Positions 29,491-40,726 of a stretch of DNA of 64,000 nucleotides are shown in pieces; position 1 is the stretch's first letter; each line of letters begins with the position of its first letter. The notes beneath the pieces are model-generated. The model was not told the origin of the DNA. It worked only from the letters and a program-made list of their open reading frames with translations, and did no database searches. The translations under genes and the position numbers were made by a program. Source of the DNA: Linderina pennispora (lineage: Eukaryota > Kickxellomycota > Kickxellomycetes > Kickxellales > Kickxellaceae); the NCBI RefSeq assembly GCF_002104995.1, contig NW_024468260.1, positions 620,001 through 684,000 on the forward strand, given 5' to 3'.

Positions 29491-32425
29491 CAGCGGTGTA
29501 CCACGTCCCTAATCATATGTACGTTGATAGATTAGTACATATACCCCCATCCTAAGGTTAGCCATCAGGATGACAACCTAACACGCTTTGATCTGCGATG
29601 TTATAGCCTACTTTTACATAGACACGCAGTTAATTGAATCCCATGCGCATATCCTGCATTGAGTGTGAAAAATGAGGCGCCTTCCCCCTCCCCAAACGAT
29701 GCACAACACTCATGCATGCATACGCTGAGGAAGATGTGTCAAAGCGAGCATTCTCCCATTAGCCCAATCTTTCAGTTGGATGTGCAGACTGTGAACTCCC
29801 TTTCGTGTATGTGAAAATCCTGACATCCAGCCGCCAAAAGCCATTCCAAAGTTGTACTTACAATATTGGCTCCCCTTGTATTCGCCCTGGGTTCGCTGAC
29901 TCCTCGTTTGGATTGCTCTTTCCAGACAATTCTGTGCTTGACGACCATTATAAGTTGTGCACAGAGCGCGATAAAAATCGTCCCGCTATACAAAGAAAAC
30001 AAGTACAACATGTTCAGTTTCAGCTCGTCGTGTTGTGCTGGAGGAGAATGAAATGTGGCCGTAGAAAGTTTTGGACAGGATGCCGTGTACAGAGCCGTCC
30101 TAGCACGATTATAAAACAACAAGGTGGTGACTAGACTGAAGACACCTCCTGGTTTGGTATATGATTAACAAGTGAAAAATGAGGACGCCAAAAAGAGGGA
30201 CAGTGTTTAGATAGCTGTGTCAAAGATAAGGATGTGCGCAAAGATGGCCACCAACGGTGATTTGCACTGCCGCTAATGCAAGGCCAGGTCTACGATATTA
30301 AAAGGCGGAGTTTAAAAAGAATCGCACTAGGGAATTATTTTGCAGAGGAAAACAAGCATCAGCAGTAGTGAGAAGAGAAAAGGGAGTAGGACGGGTTTCT
30401 GAGGGGTAACTGCTGTGCGTGCTCCTTGAGCCCTGCTGCCATTATCTGTGCTGTCAGGTGCAAAACAAACGATAGCAGCTTCAACAATTATAGACATAAT
30501 ACAGTCAGATGCGCTCAGACAGAACACAAAACCATAGAGAGCAAGGATGGTGGGGGATCTGCACAATGCCATTGTCTGCAAAATGCAGAGCACGTTTTGG
30601 CTGCCAATTCCTCTACCACCTTCTTTTTGGTGAGCAAATGCATGGACAGCGTTTTACAACAAGGACAACACAGCACTGGTTTTTTGCTCTGAAAGACCCA
30701 TGGTGCATGAAGATTCCCGCTCATTCCAAATTTGGCTCTCACTAACCCCATGGGATGGGAGGTGTATCTCTGACTTGATTGGTTCTGTGACCTACCTTGA
30801 CCAGTATCCGAGAGAGCTACTCGTGAGAAATGGTGCAGCCCATGATGCCTGGTTTAGGGGCCGAGAATCAGGCGCTGGTAGCAATTGAGGCTGCGATTGT
30901 GGATACAGGACGTCGGTATCCATTGTGCACCCCTTTGTCGCCTACCGAATAAGACAGAGCTGGAGCTGGCAAGTGGTTTTCCGACAGCAAATATAATGGC
31001 AGAAGCTCTCTTGAACACCCAATACAAGAGAGACAGCGGAATTAAGGAATGGAAAGCTAAAAGGGGAATTCGACGACGGTGGGAGTGTGAGGGAGCTAGA
31101 TAGGCGTGGCGTATAAATAATTTATAAACAATCTCTGCCCAGGAAAGCTAGAACGAGTTGTGCTGATGGGAGTAGCCGAAATTGAAGAAATTGGGACAGC
31201 GACGTGGCAATAGAACGACAGTAGCTAGCGACCAAGACACAAATCTTTACGCTCGGGTGGTAAGTATATATGCAAAGGATGGAAAGAGGCAGAGTAGAGT
31301 CTTTACCAGGTATGTTGGGTCAATACCAGGAGGCGCAAGTGGCCACAAGAACGGCTGAGCTTAAATTAAAGACAAAGGCTGGTAGGATGACATGCTTTGA
31401 GTCTTGAGTGCTGTACATGAAGTATTCAGCCCCTTGCTTATAATATTGTGCAAAAGTTTAGAAATGCAAAATCAAGACGTCCTGCCAACGAAACTCAAGA
31501 CTAAGAATAAACTCAGCTCCTAGGTTTATTGTCACCCTGTGTGCTTTTTGATGCACATAAGGGCGGATGCTTTGCATAGTCACAATGTGTGTCATGTGCA
31601 GTGCGCCTGTCCACAACTGACAGCGCCAGCTGCCTTTTCCTACTGATAAAGGCCGAATGGACCACCCTATACGCTGGATCAGCAGAACCATCGAGTGCTG
31701 ACAGGCAATTCACATTTACCGCAGGCCAGTTCTCGTGTGGCCGGCCAATCCCCTTGAAGAATGCCTAAACCCCCACCCGGCAGAGAGGCAAAAGTGGATT
31801 CAGCGGAGCTTTTCAGCCCAGACTCTGGCCATGATGGCGGGCAGCATCACTACAAGCCTCTACCATCATTGTTTTGGAAACTGTATTGTGTTGTGGTGTT
31901 GTGGATTGGAGCTGTCAGAATGTGCGTCCATCCTCGCCGCTCGCACTCTTAAACCCACGCCCGCAGAAAGCGAGCGAGGGGGCGCAGAGCAGGCAAGATC
32001 ATCGACGGGTCGAAAAAAGCAGCAGCGTCACGAATGAGCGCTGGACCCACACCTCCCTTTACGGACGGCGCACTGTCGGTCATCTTCCAGCGTGGTTCCA
32101 ATGTCTATGTTCGATGAACAAAGAACTGTAAATTAACTGTAAACATAATCCTGATGAGAACAGTCGATTAAGGTTTCTCCAAGCTGTGCTGTAGCAGTGC
32201 GCAATTTATACCAGCCCGTGGTTGGGGCATTTGAAAGCACAATGATGGGACAAATATGTCACGTGATTAGACTGATTACGGATCATGGTAGCGAGACATC
32301 GCCACAACTATCATCTTAGACTGTCACTGTCTAGGTACTGTTTGAACAGAGTCACAGCACTATGATGCAAATCAATAATTTCTCGTGATATAATAGGCTT
32401 ATATAAATCTTGTATTAATAATATC
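29491..32425. other. 2.9 kb gene-poor interval
   Basis: No long frame on either strand. Two weak signals are noted: a possible first exon at 29862-30011 (listed separately), and a minus-strand frame at 30327-30593 ending in a hydrophobic run (PVLLPFLFSLLLMLVFLCKI) that could be a GPI or membrane tail of an intron-containing gene, but no preceding exons could be joined. The rest shows nothing I can support. Confidence 0.35.
29862..30011 (-). CDS. Possible first exon of a small membrane protein
   Basis: From the ATG at 30011 the minus strand encodes a hydrophobic segment (MLYLFSLYSGTIFIALCAQL) followed by basic residues (VVKHRIVWKEQSKRG), ending at a perfect GTAAGT donor (29856-29861). One membrane helix with a positive cytosolic side and a clean splice site make a real gene possible. 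I could not find a convincing second exon downstream, and no family is recognised, so this is a weak call. Confidence 0.25.
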
Positions 32426-32644
32426 ATATAGGAGGTTATTCATAGTTAACAAAACTAGGTAATTAATATTTATACCTTCTAAAACTTCTTGTTCCTTTGT
32501 AATTTAGGTGCTTCTACAAAACCTCCATCAGTATCCTAAAAATTGCAGTTGATGCATAATTAATATGCTTCTACTGAGATATAGACTAGGTCATAAGAAA
32601 TCAACTAAAATTTTTTAGGATGCTAATAGGGGTTTCATAGAAGC

Positions 32645-32690
<46 letters not shown>

Positions 32691-32758
32691 TAATAGCTAT
32701 TCTTATAAAATATTTTTAGTTTCTTTAAACCTTCTTACCTGTGAATAACCTCCTATAT
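32426..32758. mobile_element. Foldback MITE-like element with 17-bp terminal inverted repeats and internal inverted repeat
   Basis: The left end 32426-32442 (ATATAGGAGGTTATTCA) is the exact reverse complement of 32742-32758. If the outer TATA-type bases are target site (TA duplication), the element is about 323 bases beginning GGAGGTTATTCA. Inside, 32508-32553 and 32600-32646 form a second, imperfect inverted repeat of about 46 bases that would fold into a long hairpin. A (ATT)n microsatellite (about 14 units, 32649-32691) lies between the inner and outer right arms. There is no coding capacity, so it would depend on a transposase elsewhere. It sits in an AT-rich island (about 32.3-33.4 kb) upstream of the FAS-like pseudogene. 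Confidence 0.6.
32649..32691. repeat. (ATT)n microsatellite
   Basis: About fourteen uninterrupted ATT units. It lies inside the MITE-like element, just outside its inner hairpin arm. Confidence 0.9.
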
Positions 32759-33417
32759 ATAACTATATTGACTATAATACTAGGATGATAGCTGAGCATA
32801 GGTCCTATGAAGGGCAGTTTACTAGCTATATTATGGGCTTACCTAGTGGCTATCCTAGGACCTGCCTACCACTATTATGCCCTTTTCAGGTAGTACCTCA
32901 GCCATATACTAGTAATTGGCATATATTTATTAGTTAGACTAGGAATATAGGATACTCCTTTAAGCAATCACTAGGTTCAATTTTAGTTGATATCTATATA
33001 GGGTATACTTGACTTGGGATACTATATACTTATATAGTTTGTATTATCTTATATATTTCAATATTACTATGATAATATCATTGAAGTATTATTAGTATAC
33101 TAGTGAGGCTTATTCATAGAAGGTATTAGTTAATATATAATTTTGATATTAGGGATAGCTCTAAAGTTATATAGGGGTGGACAGTATTACTAGGCTATAC
33201 CTTTTATAATTAGGTCAAACTACTTCTAATAGTGGATCCCAGTTTAGAATAGTAACACTAGTAACATACTATAAGAATTCGATTTTACTTGCTCATTGCA
33301 TTATGTATAAATTAGCCCTTATTGGGGAATTCACTGATAAACCACCTACCTTTCACCAACATAAAAGTTATATATTTTATTTCCAGTTTATATATATTTA
33401 CCAGTTTAACCTTCGAT
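32759..33417. other. AT-rich island, no gene
   Basis: Strongly AT-rich with many stops in all frames. Short inverted repeats occur (for example AGGTCCTA near 32800 and TAGGACCT near 32857). It looks like decayed mobile DNA; it ends abruptly where the FAS-like frame begins. Confidence 0.4.
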
Positions 33418-36400
33418 ATGACTAAGAACCCATCTACTATTGTGGTCCTCAATTTGTCAGGTGTCAGCTTTGACATTTCTGTCCAGCCTGAGCACCATTC
33501 TGCTGCAACTGAGCTAGCATCTGCATTCGCCAACAGGCAACCTGAGCCACTTTCCACCAGTATCGTGACCCTGGCCAAATTTATCCTCTACTGCAGTACC
33601 AGAAACCCTGATGTCACTATCTCAGTGTTCAAGGGTTTCCATACCATGTATTGCTCAGTGGACAACATCCACGCCATTGTTCAGCAGCACAAACTCTCTG
33701 TTGAGCAGTCACGCATCGTCCTGAAGGGCTACTATTCAGCCTGGTCTCTCCTTGAGGCCCGCCAGCAGCTTCCCAATGTTCGTCTCCCGGCACTTTTCTC
33801 ATCACCTAGTCTCAAGACCATTGCTCAATTTGGCGGTCAGAGTGGAGCACCTAACTTTATGGATGATGCAGCATGGCTGTTTGATGTCTACCATCCGCTT
33901 CTTAGTGACTTTGTGGAGTATATGTCACGTTTTCTCCACCAGGAGTCGATAGACCTTGTCCTGGATGGCACTCTTGAGCAGCCACTGGACTTTGTCGGGT
34001 GGTTGCTCAAGCCAGAAACTGCGCCAGACACTCACCATCTTCATGCGGCACCGATTGCATTCCCATTCATCGGACTTTTCCAGTTAATGCATCTGGTTGT
34101 CTTGTATAAGACACTTAGAATTGACCCGGGCAAGCTGACCACTTTATTCAGAGGTAGTCCTCCCTTGCTCACAGACTACAAATAGGCATACAAGCTTACA
34201 TGCACTAACTCTTCTCTCTATTTCTTTCAAGTAGGTGCGATTGGCCATAGCATCGGCATTCACATTGCCGCTGCCTTTGCATCAGTAACTGACCAGGACT
34301 CCTTGTATGGATGTGCTGAAAAGGCTTTGGGCATTCTCCTAGCCGCAGGCTGGAAAATGCAAGCCGGAATTCCTCTCAGCCATGTTTCCAAGGCAATATT
34401 GGACAATGCACTTGAGCATGAGGGACACCCATCCCCTATGGCTGCATTCAGCCTACTGCCTCAGAATAGACTTCAGCAGTTTATCGACGATTTCAACTAA
34501 GGGACCAATTCGGCTGACTCCAAGGTCGCATTGGGGCTTATCAATGGACATTCTGTGTTTGCTGTCTCAGGCATTGCTGAGTCTGTTGCCATGTTTGCCA
34601 AGTACGTTCGCCAGCAATGTGCACCAGAGGACAGTGACCAGTCGCACTTGCTCTACTCGCAACGCAAGCCCAAAGTGCAGATTACTTATCTGAACACTAC
34701 CATTCCCTGCCACTGCAGCCTCCTTCGCTCGGCAGCCGAGGAGGCATACAAATATGCTCTACAAAAGGGATGGTTATTTGACTCTGTCAAGCTGCGCCTG
34801 CCTGTCAGCTCTAGCACCGATGGCCATGATCTCCGTAGCGATGCCAATCTCACCAAATCGTTGATCGAGAGCATCTGCATCTTGCAAGTGAACTGGCCAG
34901 CAGTCATCAGCAAGGCTGATGCTACGCATATTGTCGACTTCAGTCCTGGTACAGTCAGTCCTTTTGCCATGCTGACGCATTCCCTTGTTCAAGGTGCAGG
35001 AGTGACTGTGATCCCTGGGGGCTCTCTGGTAGCCGACCCACATGGCCAAGTTGGATCCAGAGCTGATCTCTTCAAGCATGATATTGCCAGTATCTTTTCG
35101 GCTACATGCTGGGCTGATCGGTTTGGTCCGAAACTTGCTGCTACAGCGCGCAGTGGTCAGACCCAGATCGACACCTATATGGTTCAAGCGCTTGGGATGC
35201 CGCCAGAGATAGTATCGGCAATGGTATCCACTACGGTTGAGTGCATAGAGGCAAATCCTAATGCTGTGCCTGTACACCCCACTATGTCAGTGTCAGCCGA
35301 TGGTTCAACGCGTATTTATACCGTTCAAGATGCTACTGGGCCCCTACCGAAGCCAAGAGAATGGATTGATGTGCTAGCTGGTCCTACAAACTCTTGGCTA
35401 CGAGCTCTTTTGCTTGCACCATCAATCATGCTAGGCACTAAACTCATTCCGAATAGCATCCAGCGTGTGCTCCGTCCACGGGTTGGGCAGACAGCCATTG
35501 TTACTGAAAGCAACGGAGTCCCGACCTGCCTCGAGATATCTGGGAGCAACAACATATATGGTGTCAGCATCACGATTAATGCTGACTCTGTTATTCGTGT
35601 TGAACTGCACCATTATGTCAATGAAGTAGCATGTGACCTGGCTCTACTCTACCGCTACTCTCCAGATATGCCGGCAAGTATGATTGTAGAGATAATGGAT
35701 GGCCGCAGTGAGCGTCTCTGCAACCAGTTTTTCCTGGTTCACCAAGCGACATCATCGGAGGTAGAGCGGGTCAACATTGACTACAATAATCCACAGATTG
35801 TACTAAGGACCAAGCCGTATCTGATCTCGCCAGAAATGGTCCAGAAATTCTGCCATAGCGTTGGGAATGCCATGGTCCAGTATAGGCATCGCCCTGGCCA
35901 TCAAGCACAGGCACCGATGGACATCCTGTTCAATATCGCCTGGCCGAAAATTGTTTCTATCCTATCGGCACCGCCATATGATGCTGGAATATTGGATCTG
36001 GTCCACCTGTCGAACAAGACAGAACTATATAACGACAATATGCTGCACACTGGTGACTCGGTTGAGGCCAAGGTCCAACTTGCATCTGTATACAACACCA
36101 GGGCTGGCAGGAAAATGCGCTTTGTAGCAAAATTCTACTGTGGCAGCACCCAAGTAGGTACAGTGTATACTGATGCTCTGGTTCGCAAGAATCCAGTTCT
36201 GCCACATCAGCAGTTCCGCAATACCACCGAGCATATGTACCGGTGTATGTACAAATCTGTCGATGACGTTGCTGTGCTCAACTCGAAACCCTGGTTTGTA
36301 TGCAAGGAACCCTCAAAACACCAGGTTGTTTCAGGGTCGGTTTTGGAGTTTGAACTGGAATCCTCATATCGTTACCGGACAGACGTCATGTACTCGCATG

Positions 36401-36981
36401 TTGCTAGCACCGGGCCAGTGTACCTGGTACAGCCAAATAACAAGCGGCTGCTCATTGCGCATGTTGACTACGAAGATGCTGAGGTTGCTGGGAGTTCGGT
36501 GGTTGAGTATCTTGAAAACAACTCTGCGTCGCTCAGCGAGAGCTGCATGTTCGACACAGGTGGCTACAGTATCACTGCACCCGAGGGTGATTTGGGTATG
36601 TCAGTAACTGCACCAACAGATAACTGGGTATATGCACGTGCATCTGGGGACTACAACACGATCCACACGAATCCATACATCGCTGACTATGTTGGACTAC
36701 CAGACACGATTGTGCATGGAATGTGGACCTCTGCATCGACCAGAGCACTGGTAGAGAAATACGTTGCTGACAGTATCCCTGAGCGTGTCAGGTCATTTGA
36801 AACTGAGTTTACTTGGATGGTCCTCCCAGGCGATCACCTCGAGACCAAGCTAAAGCACATTGGCATGAAGCAAGGCCGCATGCTCATACAGGGTGACACA
36901 TGTAACCAAAAAGGAAAGGTTGTTATGAAGTCGCTGGCGGAAGTAGAACAGCTAAAAACTGCATGTGAAGTAGATAAGTAA
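33418..36981 (+). pseudogene. Fungal type I fatty-acid-synthase (beta-type) derivative lacking enoyl reductase and MPT domains, with one in-frame stop
   Basis: Start ATG at 33418 (MTKNPSTIVVLNLSG). Exon 1 is 33418-34153; the intron 34154-34234 (81 nt) has donor GTAGTC, branch ACTAAC and acceptor TAG; exon 2 is 34235-36981. The sum is exactly 1161 codons. The N-terminal part is the acetyltransferase region, with the active-site pattern GHSIG just after the intron. The protein then reaches the opening of the enoyl-reductase domain (ALGMPPEIVSAMVSTTVE, about 35191-35245) and jumps to the linker after that domain (WIDVLAGPTNSWLRALLL, 35361-35414). The dehydratase hot-dog follows with GDYNTIHTNPYIADYVGLP and IVHGMWTSAST. 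It ends at KSLAEVEQ, the usual border before the malonyl/palmitoyl transferase. A TAA at 34498-34500 interrupts the frame between FIDDFN and GTNSADSKVA. It cannot act as a complete synthase; either a pseudogene or a trimmed acyl-modifying protein. Confidence 0.8.
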
Positions 36982-37376
36982 AGTCAAATACCAGGTAGCA
37001 GTTCTATGCAGTTTAATTGACGGAGTCAAAAAGATTTCAGTGTTAGCAATTAGCCACAGTGCGCTCCAGAACAGGAGCATAGCGTGCTGCTGGGTCCACT
37101 AGCTCGTGCCAGGCTGGATCCAGCGACAAACGAGTACATCTTTTGAGCATGGTTTAGTGGGTACTGATTCATAAAATAAACTACCCACTAAAGTTTTGTG
37201 TGAGAAACCAAGTAGTTTTATCGCCAAAACCAGGAAAAAACAAACACAATAATAAAATGAAAGGAAGGCAGAGAATGAGAGATCCACAATCTGGTAATTA
37301 TCTTTATATCTGCTTTTCGGAACCTCCCGTCAGAAGCTTGGTTGGCTGATTCGGTTGGCTGGTTTAGGCGCTTCAG
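36982..37376. other. Intergenic, no gene seen
   Basis: 3' flank of the FAS-like gene and 5' flank of tRNA-Pro. The last ~18 bases before the tRNA resemble those before the second tRNA-Pro (see the entry at 55937). Confidence 0.4.
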
Positions 37377-37448
37377 GGCTTGGTGGTCTAGTAGTATGAT
37401 TCTCGCTTCGGGTGCGAGAGGTCCCGGGTTCAATTCCCGGCCAAGCCC
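37377..37448 (+). tRNA. tRNA-Pro (anticodon CGG)
   Basis: A 72-nt cloverleaf: acceptor GGCTTGG/CCAAGCC, anticodon stem CTCGC/GCGAG with loop TTCGGGT (anticodon CGG, codon CCG), T arm CCGGG-TTCAATT-CCCGG, discriminator C. It contains a good A box (TGGTCTAGTAG) and a perfect B box (GGTTCAATTCC) and is followed at once by a T6 run for Pol III termination. No intron. Identical in sequence to the tRNA at 55937-56008. Confidence 0.97.
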
Positions 37449-37578
37449 GTTTTTTGCCCCGGCTTTCATCGCCAACCAGCGGTGACACCCATTACCGCCG
37501 CCGACAAAACCTCCTTTTGCTTTGTCTGCGCTTGTCGGGCAGGCGCTTGGGGCAGCCGCGCTTTTGCTCTCTCCTGTC

Positions 37579-38115
37579 ATGGCTCTGAACTTTAATTCCG
37601 ACATCCACTACACGCCGTACGTCGACGAGTCGGATCTCGACCCAGCCATCAAGCTCATCGAGAGCGGACTGTCCGAACCATACTCGATCTACACGTACCG
37701 CTATTTTGTGCAGCAGTGGCCCGAGCTGTGCCTGCTGGCGCGCAACGAGCACGAAAAATGTGTTGGCGTTATCATCTGCAAGCTCGAGCCCCACCGGCGC
37801 GGTGCCGACACGTTTTTTGACCCCGGCAAGTCGTCCCTCTTGCGCGGCTACATCGGCATGGTCGCTGTCGACCACGCCTACCGCAAGCGCGGCATCGGCT
37901 CCACCCTGGTTCTCAACGCAATCGACATCATGAAGCGCATGGGTGCCGACGAGGTTATCCTCGAGACCGAAACAAAGAACAAGGGCGCGCTCTCCTTGTA
38001 TGAGGCCGTCGGCTTCGTCAGGGAGAAGCGTCTCTGCAGATACTACATGGACGGCTCGGATGCCTTCAGGCTCAAAATGTGGATCGGCAAGCCAGAGCCA
38101 CCATTGTCGCCATAA
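37579..38115 (+). CDS. NAA30: N-alpha-acetyltransferase 30, catalytic subunit of NatC
   Basis: GNAT enzyme that acetylates the N-terminal Met of proteins beginning with Met-Leu, -Ile, -Phe or -Trp (yeast Mak3). The ATG at 37579 gives 178 residues. Substrate-side motif: EPYSIYTYRYFVQQWP near the N-terminus. The acetyl-CoA motif is LRGYIGMVAVDHAYRKRGIG (R/Q-x-x-G-x-G in RKRGIG, about residues 101-106). Then EVILETETKNKGALSLYEAVGF and KRLCRYYMDGSDAFRLKMWI close the fold. The length and the uninterrupted frame fit the family. It starts about 130 bases after the tRNA gene; about 100 bases separate its stop from SYF1 on the same strand. Confidence 0.94.
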   Translation: MALNFNSDIHYTPYVDESDLDPAIKLIESGLSEPYSIYTYRYFVQQWPELCLLARNEHEKCVGVIICKLEPHRRGADTFFDPGKSSLLRGYIGMVAVDHAYRKRGIGSTLVLNAIDIMKRMGADEVILETETKNKGALSLYEAVGFVREKRLCRYYMDGSDAFRLKMWIGKPEPPLSP

Positions 38116-38215
38116 GTATTCAGCGGTACTTCGTCGCCAATATATTTAAATTCGACTGTGAGCTTTTCAGAAATTGCTTTTTTTTTTCAAATAAATCTCG
38201 TTTTTCTTCTTCGGA

Positions 38216-40609
38216 ATGGACATTGACATCAGCGACAACGACCTTGGGTTTGAGCAGGAGGTCCTGCGTGAGCCATTTAAACTCAAGGGCTGGCTGCGAT
38301 ACCTCGACCACAAGCGGGACGGACCAGCGCGCACACTGTCGATTATTTACGAGCGTGCAGTGAAGAACCTCCCGGGCTCATACAAGCTTTGGAAGCAGTA
38401 TCTAGACCATCGGAGTGGCCTTCTGGAGAAACTTAATCCGCTGACAAATGCTGACGAGTACCGTAAAGTGAACTTGTGCTTTGAGCGTGCGCTGCTGCTC
38501 TTGCACAAGATGCCACGGCTTTGGATCGATTATGGCAAATTCATGTGTAAGCAAGCAGATCCGACAGCAGCTCGACGTGTGTTTGACCGGGCGCTCAGGG
38601 CGCTGCCAGTGACGCAGCACGAGCGGATCTGGCCGATATACTTGAAGTTTGTCAGGCGTGTGGGCGGAGTGACGGCGGATCGTGTGTACGCTAGGTACCT
38701 GCAGGTGTGGCCTGAGGAGTCAGAGCTGTGGATTGACTGGTGTGTTGAGCAGCGGCGGTGGCGCGAAGCATGCGTTTGGCTTGTCAGGGTTCTGAATAGC
38801 GTCATGTTCCGAAGCCCACGGGGCACGACGCCGTTCCAGTTCTGGAATCAGTTGGCGATGATCATTCGGAATCAGCCTGAGGAGACCAAGGATTTGGATT
38901 CGGAAGGAGTTTTGCGCGACGGTATCTCGCGATTCAGCGATCAAGTAGGCGAGCTGTGGACAGCGCTTGCTAGCCATTATATTGCACTGGGCAGGTTCGA
39001 GCAGGCGCGAGATATCTACGAGGAGGCGATTCGCAGCGTGGCGACAGTGAGAGACTTCACAATGGTGTTTGACGCCTATGCAGAGTTTGAAGAAGCGGCG
39101 ATTTCGGCGGAGATGGAGGCAGAAGTCAGAGATGCGTCCAAGAGCGAGAAGGGGTTCCTAGAGATCGCACAAGACCGTCAGATGACGCTTGATCTAAGAT
39201 TGCTGCGGTTTGAGAGGCTCATGGACCGCAGGCCGTTTTTGGTCAATGATGTGGTGCTCAGACAGAACCAGAACAACGTGCAGGCGTGGCTCAAGCGTGC
39301 TCAGCTGTGGGACGCGCGCAAGCAAGCGGTTCAAGGCGAAGAGAAGAAGAGGGCCGAGAAGAAGATCATCGAGACATTCGATAAGGCTGTAGAAACCGTG
39401 GTGCCGTACAAGGCATCGGGTGGAACGCTGGCAGAGATCTGGCTTGCGTACGCACGGCATTTTGTCGACAAGCCCTCGGAGATGCGCCGGGTACTTGACC
39501 GGGCTGTGGCCGCTCCATACAAAGCTGTGTCTGAGCTGGTGGACGTGTATATTGCGTATGCTGAAGCCGAGCTGGCATGGGACAACCCTGACGGCGCTCT
39601 AATGGTGCTTACTCGAGCAACAGCAGTGCCCAAGGCCAGCAAGCCCACGGTCGACTACCGCGACGATAGCCTGCCCGCGCAGCACCGGGTGTTCAAGTCG
39701 CTGAAAGTTTGGTCAATGGTTGTCGATCTGGAAGAGAGTCTGGGTACTGTGGAGTCAACTCGGCTCGCGTACGACCGGATGCTGGAGCTCAAGATTGCAA
39801 CACCACAGGTGGTGGTCAACTACGCAACGTTCCTACAGGATCACGGGTACTTTGAGGACTCCTTCAAGGTATATGAGCGCGGTATCGATGCATTCGGATA
39901 CCCGGTAGCCGTGGAGCTTTGGACGATCTACTTGAAAAGGTTTGTGGACCGGTACAGAGGCGACAAGCTGGAGCGTGCACGCGATCTATTCGAGCAGGCA
40001 CTGGAGAAATGTCCCGAACGGTACGCCAAGCCAATCTTTTTGGCGTTTGGCAAGCTGGAGGAGGACCACGGTCTTGCCAGAAGAGCCCTCAAGGTGTACG
40101 AGCGTGCGACGCAGGGTGTGCCTAGGGCTGAGCGGCTGGAGATGTTCCAGTACTATGTGGCCAAGACAGCATCGATGCTGGGTGTACCCGCGACGCGGGC
40201 CATCTATGAGCGTGGAATCGAGGAGTTGCCCGACAAGCAGGCGTTGTTGCTGGCCATGGACTTTGCGCAGACCGAGCGGCAACTGGGTGAGATCGATCGC
40301 GCCAGGGCCCTGTATGCCTATGCTTCCCAGTTCGCTGATCCAAGAGTGGATCCGGGTCTGTGGACGACGTGGCACGAGTTCGAGGTGCAGCACGGCAACG
40401 AGGACACGTTCAAGGAGATGCTGAGGATCAAGCGGTCGGTGCAGGCCAGATTCAACACCGATGCACATAACCTGGCAGCCATGGAGATCGAGCAGAAAAA
40501 CGAAGCCAAGGCCAAGGAGCAGGCGCAAATGCAGAGACAGGCAGATGCGGCGGTGCCAATTAATAATCCGGACGAGGTCGCCATCGATTTCGATGATGAG
40601 GATTTGTAG
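38216..40609 (+). CDS. SYF1: Pre-mRNA-splicing factor SYF1 (HAT-repeat protein of the NineTeen complex)
   Basis: A 797-residue protein built of HAT (half-a-TPR) repeats, scaffold of the Prp19-associated complex in the activated spliceosome (human XAB2). Repeats are visible throughout, for example LWIDYGKFMCKQADPTAARR, then RIWPIYLKFVRR, LWTALASHYIALGRFEQARD, and LWTIYLKRFVDRYRGDKLER. Conserved Trp/Tyr and the Ala-Arg-x-hydrophobic-Phe/Tyr-Glu-Arg-Ala signature recur. The C-terminus is acidic (VAIDFDDEDL), as in the family. The ATG at 38216 is the first in frame and follows a T-rich leader. Intronless, full length. Confidence 0.95.
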   Translation: MDIDISDNDLGFEQEVLREPFKLKGWLRYLDHKRDGPARTLSIIYERAVKNLPGSYKLWKQYLDHRSGLLEKLNPLTNADEYRKVNLCFERALLLLHKMPRLWIDYGKFMCKQADPTAARRVFDRALRALPVTQHERIWPIYLKFVRRVGGVTADRVYARYLQVWPEESELWIDWCVEQRRWREACVWLVRVLNSVMFRSPRGTTPFQFWNQLAMIIRNQPEETKDLDSEGVLRDGISRFSDQVGELWTALASHYIALGRFEQARDIYEEAIRSVATVRDFTMVFDAYAEFEEAAISAEMEAEVRDASKSEKGFLEIAQDRQMTLDLRLLRFERLMDRRPFLVNDVVLRQNQNNVQAWLKRAQLWDARKQAVQGEEKKRAEKKIIETFDKAVETVVPYKASGGTLAEIWLAYARHFVDKPSEMRRVLDRAVAAPYKAVSELVDVYIAYAEAELAWDNPDGALMVLTRATAVPKASKPTVDYRDDSLPAQHRVFKSLKVWSMVVDLEESLGTVESTRLAYDRMLELKIATPQVVVNYATFLQDHGYFEDSFKVYERGIDAFGYPVAVELWTIYLKRFVDRYRGDKLERARDLFEQALEKCPERYAKPIFLAFGKLEEDHGLARRALKVYERATQGVPRAERLEMFQYYVAKTASMLGVPATRAIYERGIEELPDKQALLLAMDFAQTERQLGEIDRARALYAYASQFADPRVDPGLWTTWHEFEVQHGNEDTFKEMLRIKRSVQARFNTDAHNLAAMEIEQKNEAKAKEQAQMQRQADAAVPINNPDEVAIDFDDEDL

Positions 40610-40726
40610 CGTTGCTGACAATTGCAACAAAATAAAAGTGGCTCGATTTCCGCCGCTTCTCGCCTCCTTGCTTCCTCACACATTTTTTCCCTGTTTCTTT
40701 TCACACTACTACAATCGCAAATCCAA

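Noticed and set aside
30327..30593. Minus-strand frame ending in a hydrophobic tail
   Set aside because: Could be a terminal exon of a GPI-anchored protein, but no upstream exons, splice sites or family could be found.
34154..34500. Treating the TAA at 34498 as part of a second intron of the FAS-like gene
   Set aside because: No GT donor and AG acceptor with a branch point surround the stop, and the conserved reading continues in the same frame on both sides.
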